Under the pieces are notes generated by a model, which was given only the letters and a program-made list of their open reading frames with translations, was not told where the DNA came from and searched no databases. Both the position numbers and the translations under genes were made by a program. Of a DNA stretch of 12,012 nucleotides, positions 6,734 to 12,012 are shown piece by piece (the stretch's first letter is position 1; every line of letters begins with the position of its first letter). The DNA comes from Gemmatimonadota bacterium. Its GTDB lineage: Bacteria > Gemmatimonadota > Gemmatimonadetes > Gemmatimonadales > GWC2-71-9. Location of the stretch: assembly GCA_025361465.1 (NCBI GenBank), contig JANYAG010000173.1, positions 1 to 12,012 of the forward strand, written 5' to 3'.

Positions 6734-7294
6734 CTAGAAACCACCACCGCCCCGCATACCCATGCCACCCATCCCCCCCATGCCCCCTCGATTGCCGCGC
6801 TGGGAGCCCTTCATCTGGACCCACTCCTTATATGACGTCCATTGGGTCGAATTCATGACAGGCTTGACGGTCTTGAGGTAATAATCACTATCGATCTTGC
6901 GCAGCCGTTCGAGGTGCTTGGTGTAGTCCTTGAGCGCCTTGGCCTTGTCCACGGTGCCGTCCGGCTTGGCCTCCGGGATCGGGGTGGTATAGCCGGCAGC
7001 CACCGCCAGACGACCGATCGAGTCGCGCAGCGTCTGGGTCCTGGCGATGTGGTCGGCGCGGATCTTGTCGAGCTTGGCTCGCTGGGCCGCTTCGAGGGAG
7101 AGCAGCACCTGCACCGAGTCGAAGGCGAACGGGCCGGTCAGGTCCGAGTAGAACGGGGCCAGTGACATGTCGAGGCCACCGGGATTCCGGCCACCACCCC
7201 GCCCACCAAAGCCAAAATCCTGGGCCGAGGCGTTGCGGAGGGGAATCAGAGCGGCCAGGACGATGGCGGCACTGAAGGCAGAACGGAATCGCAT
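6734..7294 (-). CDS. Secreted Spy/CpxP-like helical protein with Gly/Met-rich tail
   Basis: This is a 186-residue exported protein. Residues 1-24 are a Sec signal peptide (RFR start, hydrophobic core AAIVLAALIPL, cleavage after NASA before Q25). A short Gly/Arg linker (about 28-40) leads to a charged, helical region of about 105 residues containing LSLEAAQRAKLDKI and later KHLERLRKIDSDYY. This is the layout of Spy/CpxP or LTXXQ-type periplasmic chaperones and metal-stress proteins, but I see no clear LTxxQ repeat, so the family is only suggested. The C-terminus is a GGMGGMGGMGMRGGGGF low-complexity tail. ATG 7294 is chosen over GTG 7297 because GAGGAGAG (plus 7301-7308) sits 7-8 nt upstream. 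It is divergent from the M1 peptidase gene across 210 bp and has its own terminator, so it is a single-gene unit. A role as a periplasmic protein of unknown function is the safe call. Confidence 0.72.
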   Translation of the reverse strand: MRFRSAFSAAIVLAALIPLRNASAQDFGFGGRGGGRNPGGLDMSLAPFYSDLTGPFAFDSVQVLLSLEAAQRAKLDKIRADHIARTQTLRDSIGRLAVAAGYTTPIPEAKPDGTVDKAKALKDYTKHLERLRKIDSDYYLKTVKPVMNSTQWTSYKEWVQMKGSQRGNRGGMGGMGGMGMRGGGGF

Positions 7295-7300
7295 CACAGG

Positions 7301-7308
7301 CTCTCCTC
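7301..7308 (-). promoter_or_regulatory. Strong ribosome binding site of the Spy-like gene
   Basis: GAGGAGAG on the minus strand, 6 nt before GTG 7297 and well spaced to ATG 7294. It is the best ribosome site in the window and suggests high translation. Confidence 0.6.
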
Positions 7309-7504
7309 GCAGGGCGGTTGCTCAGGTCGGCCGGTCCCGAGAGTCGGTGGGGCCGGCCAACAGCTGACTGTGGGGTAGTACGAACGACCCCCCGGAGAGG
7401 TTGCAGTTGGGGGGCTGGCCGGGTCGGACTCGCCCCCGGGGCACCGAGGAGCTATTTCTCGGAGCCGTCGGCCGCCCCATCCCGCTCAAACCCATGGAGC
7501 AACC

Positions 7505-9628
7505 ATGCGCACCGGTCCCCTGCTGGTCGTCCTTTTCCTTATCGGGGCAAGTGCCGCCGAGGCCCAGGTGGCCGCCACCGCCCGAGTCGCCCGCCAGACA
7601 TCAGGCTCCCCCAGGCCGCCGGAACGGGCGGTTCGCACCACCATCCCGATGACGAACGCCATCCTGCGGGCCTTCGCCGCTGGGACCCGCGATTCCTCAG
7701 GCAAGCCGGGTCCCCGGTACTGGCAGCTCTGGAACGATTACACCATCAGGGTGAAGCTCGACGCGCCTCGCTCGGTCCTTTCCGGCACCGAGACCATCGT
7801 GATCAACAATCCGAGTGACTCCGCCCTTCGACAGGTCCGGATGCGCCTTGACCAGAACATCTTCCGGGCGACGGCGCCGCGCGCGTCGTGGACGCCGGGT
7901 GAGATCACCGATGGGCTCCAGATCAGCAAGCTCACGGTGAACGGGGTCGCGGCCGATGTGAACGCCGCGCCGGCCCCGCGCGGTGGCCGTGGCGGCGGAT
8001 CCGCCAGCGCCGGTGGTGCTGCCCCGGGAGCGCCAATGGTCTTCGGATTCAACGGCACCCTTGGCACCGTTTCCTTGCCAACACCGATCCCGGCCCATGG
8101 ATCGGCGACACTCGAAATCGAGTTCTCCTACAAGATCCCCGGAGGCACGCCGTCAGCCCATCGCACCGCCATGCGCTGGGGGGACTCCCTGGTGCAGATG
8201 ACGCAGTGGTATCCCCGTGTCGCCGTGTATGACGATCTCCGCGGCTGGGACCCGGAACCGTACCTCGGCACTGCCGAGTTCTACAACAACTTCGGCCGCT
8301 TTGACGTCTCGCTTGATCTCCCGGCCGGATGGATCGCCGGAGCCACCGGCGTGCTCAAGAATCCCGAACAGGTACTCACTGCCACGGCCCGCGAACGACT
8401 GTCTCACGTGCTCGACTCCGACTCGACCCGAACGATCGTTGGCGCCAATGAGTTTGGCGCCGGTACGGCGACGCTCGCAGGAGACCGGCTGGTGTGGCAC
8501 TTCGTGGCGGACACGGTGAACGACTTCGCCTGGGTGGCCTCAAGGTCGTTCATCTGGGAGGCAACCCGGGCCACGATTCCGACCCGGGGTCCCATTCCGG
8601 TCAACATCTTCTACACCCCCGGTCGGGCCGCGGTGTTCGCCGGCACCGGCCCTTCGCTTCGCCATGCCCTCGAGTTCTACTCGAAGCTCTACATGCCCTA
8701 TCCCTTCCCGGTCCACAATGCCGCCGACGGCCCGGACGACGGGATGGAATATCCGATGATCGTCATGTCGAGCCGCGGGGCAGCGGACCATGAAACGGCG
8801 CATGAGTGGTGGCCGATGACCGTCAGCAACAACGAGACGTGGTACGGCTGGATGGACGAGGGATTTGACCAGTACATGAACATCCTCTCTGCCGCCGACC
8901 TCGCCAAGCGCGCACCCAATCTCGACGGTGGCGGCCAGTCGTACGGCCGGAGCAGCGGCAACGAGTCCGAATCGTCGATGATGTGGGACATGAACTACGG
9001 CGGGCCGCAGACCTCATTCGTCACCTATGGCAAGGCGCCGCTGATGCTCTCGATGCTTGGTGGCATCGTCGGCGACTCCGCCGTGTGGCAGGCGCAGAGC
9101 GATTGGGCCCGGGCATGGCGCTTCAAGCACCCGTCGCCGTGGGACTTCATGTTCTTCATGAACAAAGCCCTGCACCAGGATTTGAGCTGGTTCTGGTACT
9201 ACTGGCTCTTCACCACCGAATCGGTCAATGGATCGATCACCCAGGTGTACCGCACACCGGCTGGCGCGGCCACCGAGGTCACCGTGCACCAGGCGGGAGA
9301 GATGCCTTCGCCAGTGGTGCTGAAGGTGAGCTTCGAGCCGACCGGGCCGGCGATCAAACCGATGGACAATGCCCGAATGCTCGACAGCGCCACCGCGATT
9401 GTCACCTGGCCCATCGACGTCTGGTTCAACGGCAGGCGTGACTTCGTGGCCCCCCTCACGTTCGGCCCCCGGAAGATCACCAAGATCGTGCTCGATCCGG
9501 GCTGCCGCTTCCCGGACAAGGACCCGAGTGACAACGTCTGGCCGAAGGCGACCGCCGACGCCCCCCCAGCGGCCCCAACGGGCGGTGGGCGTGGCGGGGG
9601 TCGGGGCGGGGCGAACTGCGTGAACTAG
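7505..9628 (+). CDS. Secreted M1-family zinc metallopeptidase (aminopeptidase N-like)
   Basis: This 707-residue exported peptidase probably removes N-terminal residues from peptides in the periplasm or outside. A Sec signal peptide covers 1-20 (LLVVLFLIGASAAEA, cut before Q21). The beta-sandwich N-terminal domain (about 70-310) is interrupted at 156-177 by a Pro/Gly/Arg/Ala-rich insert. The catalytic domain has GMEYP at 413-417, the variant of the GAMEN substrate-binding loop seen in many bacterial M1 proteins. HETAH at 429-433 and Glu452, exactly 18 residues later (WMDEG), complete the HExxH-x18-E zinc site. Y508 in TYGKAPLML fits the transition-state tyrosine. A C-terminal beta domain follows, then a GGGRGGGRGG tail. 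ATG 7505 has GGAG 5 nt upstream (7496-7499). All catalytic residues are present, so it should be active. It is divergent from the Spy-like gene and upstream of the UPF0182 gene by 89 bp. Substrate preference is unknown. Confidence 0.92.
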   Translation: MRTGPLLVVLFLIGASAAEAQVAATARVARQTSGSPRPPERAVRTTIPMTNAILRAFAAGTRDSSGKPGPRYWQLWNDYTIRVKLDAPRSVLSGTETIVINNPSDSALRQVRMRLDQNIFRATAPRASWTPGEITDGLQISKLTVNGVAADVNAAPAPRGGRGGGSASAGGAAPGAPMVFGFNGTLGTVSLPTPIPAHGSATLEIEFSYKIPGGTPSAHRTAMRWGDSLVQMTQWYPRVAVYDDLRGWDPEPYLGTAEFYNNFGRFDVSLDLPAGWIAGATGVLKNPEQVLTATARERLSHVLDSDSTRTIVGANEFGAGTATLAGDRLVWHFVADTVNDFAWVASRSFIWEATRATIPTRGPIPVNIFYTPGRAAVFAGTGPSLRHALEFYSKLYMPYPFPVHNAADGPDDGMEYPMIVMSSRGAADHETAHEWWPMTVSNNETWYGWMDEGFDQYMNILSAADLAKRAPNLDGGGQSYGRSSGNESESSMMWDMNYGGPQTSFVTYGKAPLMLSMLGGIVGDSAVWQAQSDWARAWRFKHPSPWDFMFFMNKALHQDLSWFWYYWLFTTESVNGSITQVYRTPAGAATEVTVHQAGEMPSPVVLKVSFEPTGPAIKPMDNARMLDSATAIVTWPIDVWFNGRRDFVAPLTFGPRKITKIVLDPGCRFPDKDPSDNVWPKATADAPPAAPTGGGRGGGRGGANCVN

Positions 9629-9681
9629 ACGACGAGAAGGCAGCGAGGGGCGAGGGCACGGCAGCCTTCGCTCCTCGTCGT
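9629..9681 (+). terminator. Imperfect hairpin after the M1 peptidase gene
   Basis: Starting at the base after the TAG, an 8-bp outer stem (ACGACGAG 9629-9636 with CTCGTCGT 9674-9681) and a 5-bp inner stem (AAGGC 9637-9641 with GCCTT 9664-9668) are separated by a 5-nt bulge. A 22-nt loop and a weakly T-rich tail (TTACGTTTC) complete it. It could be a terminator or attenuator before the UPF0182 gene; the bulge and poor T run keep confidence low. Confidence 0.35.
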
Positions 9682-9706
9682 TACGTTTCGGTCCTCCTGC
9701 CGCACC

Positions 9707-9711
9707 GAGGG
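9707..9711 (+). promoter_or_regulatory. Ribosome binding site deciding the UPF0182 GTG start
   Basis: GAGGG, 6 nt before GTG 9718. It supports this rare start, since the first membrane helix begins only four residues later and no in-frame ATG fits. Confidence 0.6.
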
Positions 9712-9717
9712 TCGCCC

Positions 9718-12012
9718 GTGTCCCGTCGCCTCCTGTTGATCCCGATCATTCTCTTCTTCATCCTGATTGCCATTGTCTGGCCCGGACTCTCTTCCACCCT
9801 GGCCGACTGGTGGTGGTTCAAGGAGATCGGCTACCAGGTGATCTTCACCAAGGAGATCACCACCAGGGGGCTGCTCTTCCTCGGGGTGTTCGGCATCGCC
9901 ACGGCGCTCTTCTACGGCAACTTCCGGTTCGCCCAGCGGGGACTGGCGATGGTGCCGTTTTCGGTGCAGCTCGGCCCCGGGCTGCCGCCCCTGAACGTTT
10001 CCAGCGCGCTGCGGCGCTTGAGCCTGCCCATCGCCCTGGTCCTTGGCTTCCTGTTCGGCTCCGCCGGGTCCACCGCGTGGGAGACGATGCTCCTGGCAAT
10101 GGACCGGACGCCATTCGGCACCGTCGATCCCGTCTTCGGCCGCGACATCTCGTATTACGTCTTCACACTGCCGGCGATCGACGGCATCCTCACCATGCTC
10201 ACCGTGCTGGCCTTCTTCGCGCTGGTGCTGCTGCTGCCGACCTACTTCCTGCGCGGGGACATTGTGATCGCCCCGCCGCGGAAGGTCACCATGGCGCACG
10301 CCGCGTCGCGCCACGTGGGGATCATCCTGGCGCTCTTCTTCCTGCTGATGGCCCTCGAGCTCTGGTTCGTCGACATCCCCTCGCTGCTCTATTCCACCAG
10401 CGGGCCGCAGATGATCGGCGCGAGCTATACCGATATCCACGCCACCCTCCCTGCCCTGCGACTCTCGGCCCTCGTGGCCCTGCTCGCCGCCGTGGCCGTG
10501 GCCGTGGGCGGATCGCGGGGACACCTCGCCAAGTACGGCCTGCGCGCCGTCCTGGCGTACGTGCTGGTTGGCATCGTCGGCCGCGGCGCCTACCCGGCGC
10601 TGATGCAGAAGTTCTTCGTCGCCCCGACCGAGCTCACCCGGGAAACTCCATACCTCAAGCTGCACCTGGCGGCGACGCGCCAGGCGTGGGGGCTCGATAG
10701 CGTCGAGATCAAGGAGCTCGGCGATGCCGGCAACCTCACCCTGGCCGACATCCGCAACAACGCCCCCACGATCGAGAACATCCGCCTCTGGGATCGCGAG
10801 CCGCTGCTGCAGACCTTCGGGCAGCTCCAGGAGATCCGCACCTATTACGACTTCCTCAATGTCGACGATGACCGGTACTGGATCGACGGCAAGTATCGCC
10901 AGGTGCTGCTCAGCCCGCGCGAGCTGAATGCCGCCTCGCTGCCGCAGCGCACCTTCATCAACGAGCACCTGACCTACACGCACGGGATGGGCCTCACCCT
11001 CGGCCCCGTCAATCAGGTGACGAGCGAGGGGCTGCCAGTCCTCTTCATCAAGGACCTGCCGCCGGCCTCGAGCATCTCGATCAAGGTTACCCGGCCACAG
11101 ATCTACTACGGCGAGATCGGGTACGACTACGCCATTGTCGGAACCCGGGAGAAGGAATTCGACCACCCGTCGGGTGACGAAAACGTCTACGCCTCCTATG
11201 CTGGCTCCGGCGGCGTCGCGGTCCGGAACACGCTGCGCCGGCTGGTGCTTGCCACCCACTTCCAGGAAATGAAGATCCTCCTCTCGGGCGATATCAGCGG
11301 CAGCTCGAAGGTGTTGTACTACCGCAATATCAGGCAGCGCGTCGAGAAGGCGCTCCCGTTCCTGCAGTTCGATCGCGATCCGTACATGGTGGTGGCCGAC
11401 GACGGCACGTTGAAGTGGATCATGGACGCCTACACCAGCAGCGATCGCTACCCGTACTCCCACAAGGTGAGTGACGGCACCAACTACATGCGCAACAGCG
11501 CCAAGGTCGTGGTGGATGCCTACGATGGCTCGATTCGGGCGTTCGTCTCGGCCCCAAACGACCCGCTCATTCGCACCTGGGGACGGATCTTCCCCGGCAT
11601 CCTGCTGCCGATCGACCGCATGCCCGCCGACCTTCGGAAGCACATCCGCTATCCCGATGAGCTGTTCCGGCTCCAGACCGCGCTCTATGCGACCTACCAC
11701 CTGGACTCCGCGGCCACCTTCTACCTGCGCGAAGACCAGTGGGCCGTGCCCGGGGCCGTGACCGGTACGGGCAGCACCGGTGGCACCGACACGCCGGTGC
11801 CCTTCATGCGCCACATCGTCATGCGGCTGCCCGGCGAGAAGGATGCCGAATTCGTCTACATGGTGCCGTTCACACCTCGGGGCAAGGACAACCTCGCCGC
11901 CTGGATGGTGGCCCGGAACGATGGCGCCGAATACGGCAAGCTCCGGGTCTACAAGCTGTCGCGGACGTCGCTGGTCTTCGGGCCGACGCAGATCGAGAAC
12001 CGGATCAACCAG
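9718..12012 (+). CDS. UPF0182 family membrane protein (C-terminus cut by window edge)
   Basis: 765 residues are visible from GTG 9718 with no stop; relatives run to about 900-1000 residues, so the end is missing. About seven membrane helices occupy the first 290 residues (near 5-21, 51-66, 97-113, 156-178, 200-221, 245-262 and 273-289), followed by a large soluble domain predicted outside the cytoplasmic membrane. Family landmarks are DWWWFKEIGYQ (30-40), FGRDISYYVFTLP (about 140-153), and in the soluble part IKVTRPQIYYGE, TLKWIMDAYTTS-type sequence (here TLKWIMDAYTSSDRYPYS), VVVDAYDG, IFPGILLPIDRMP and RYPDELFRLQ. The biochemical role of this family is not established; it occurs in Actinobacteria, Cyanobacteria and other lineages. 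A minus-strand frame stays open across most of the gene but is a codon-bias shadow. The gene lies 89 bp after the M1 peptidase and may be partly co-transcribed if the hairpin between them is leaky. Confidence 0.9.
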   Translation, partial: MSRRLLLIPIILFFILIAIVWPGLSSTLADWWWFKEIGYQVIFTKEITTRGLLFLGVFGIATALFYGNFRFAQRGLAMVPFSVQLGPGLPPLNVSSALRRLSLPIALVLGFLFGSAGSTAWETMLLAMDRTPFGTVDPVFGRDISYYVFTLPAIDGILTMLTVLAFFALVLLLPTYFLRGDIVIAPPRKVTMAHAASRHVGIILALFFLLMALELWFVDIPSLLYSTSGPQMIGASYTDIHATLPALRLSALVALLAAVAVAVGGSRGHLAKYGLRAVLAYVLVGIVGRGAYPALMQKFFVAPTELTRETPYLKLHLAATRQAWGLDSVEIKELGDAGNLTLADIRNNAPTIENIRLWDREPLLQTFGQLQEIRTYYDFLNVDDDRYWIDGKYRQVLLSPRELNAASLPQRTFINEHLTYTHGMGLTLGPVNQVTSEGLPVLFIKDLPPASSISIKVTRPQIYYGEIGYDYAIVGTREKEFDHPSGDENVYASYAGSGGVAVRNTLRRLVLATHFQEMKILLSGDISGSSKVLYYRNIRQRVEKALPFLQFDRDPYMVVADDGTLKWIMDAYTSSDRYPYSHKVSDGTNYMRNSAKVVVDAYDGSIRAFVSAPNDPLIRTWGRIFPGILLPIDRMPADLRKHIRYPDELFRLQTALYATYHLDSAATFYLREDQWAVPGAVTGTGSTGGTDTPVPFMRHIVMRLPGEKDAEFVYMVPFTPRGKDNLAAWMVARNDGAEYGKLRVYKLSRTSLVFGPTQIENRINQ

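Noticed and set aside
7446..7466. Small hairpin (CCGAG...CTCGG) upstream of the M1 gene as a riboswitch
   Set aside because: The stem is only 5 bp with a 9-nt loop, and there is no conserved riboswitch core around it.
9625..11814. A 729-codon open frame on the minus strand
   Set aside because: It is antisense to the clear UPF0182 gene, has low-complexity His/Gln/Glu/Arg-rich sequence and no recognisable domain. Long antisense frames are expected in high-GC genes with strong third-position bias.

Overview
The window is GC-rich, densely coded bacterial chromosome. It has no RNA gene, mobile element or CRISPR array that I can see, and every gap between genes is under about 215 bp. Secreted proteins with glycine/arginine-rich linkers, a periplasmic M1 peptidase and a UPF0182 membrane protein suggest a Gram-negative, environmental, biopolymer-degrading bacterium. 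Gemmatimonadota or a similar lineage is my best guess. That placement is inference from protein style, not from a marker gene.

Layout: (1) 1-2294, minus: the first 764 residues of a secreted GH78 alpha-L-rhamnosidase, whose C-terminus lies off the left edge. (2) 2400-4742, minus: two ATGA-overlapped genes, both broken. Upstream is an uncharacterised ~259-residue protein (3964-4742, one frameshift). Downstream is a multidomain membrane protein joining a PAP2-type phosphatase/transferase domain to a prolipoprotein diacylglyceryl transferase (Lgt)-like domain (2400-3967, one frameshift and one in-frame TAA). (3) 4858-6132, plus: an intact MHS-type (ProP-like) MFS transporter, divergent from the broken pair. 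(4) 6136-6582, minus: a short TsaA/TrmO-type tRNA methyltransferase, convergent with the transporter and 3 bp from it. (5) 6734-7294, minus: a small secreted Spy/CpxP-like helical protein with a Gly/Met-rich tail and a clear intrinsic terminator. (6) 7505-9628, plus: a secreted M1 metallopeptidase with a complete zinc site. (7) 9718-12012, plus: a UPF0182 membrane protein cut by the right edge.

The most notable part is the 2400-4742 pair. The two genes are translationally coupled and, read together, look like a lipid-acting membrane module that is not a standard Lgt. The Lgt-like domain keeps the distal Arg/Glu motif but has a Cys-rich variant of the core motif. All three coding lesions in the window fall in these 2.3 kb, while about 8 kb of flanking coding sequence reads cleanly. 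This favours real decay over uniform sequencing error, though errors cannot be excluded from one sequence. The rest is ordinary: polysaccharide and peptide breakdown, solute uptake, tRNA modification and envelope proteins, mostly in separate transcription units.
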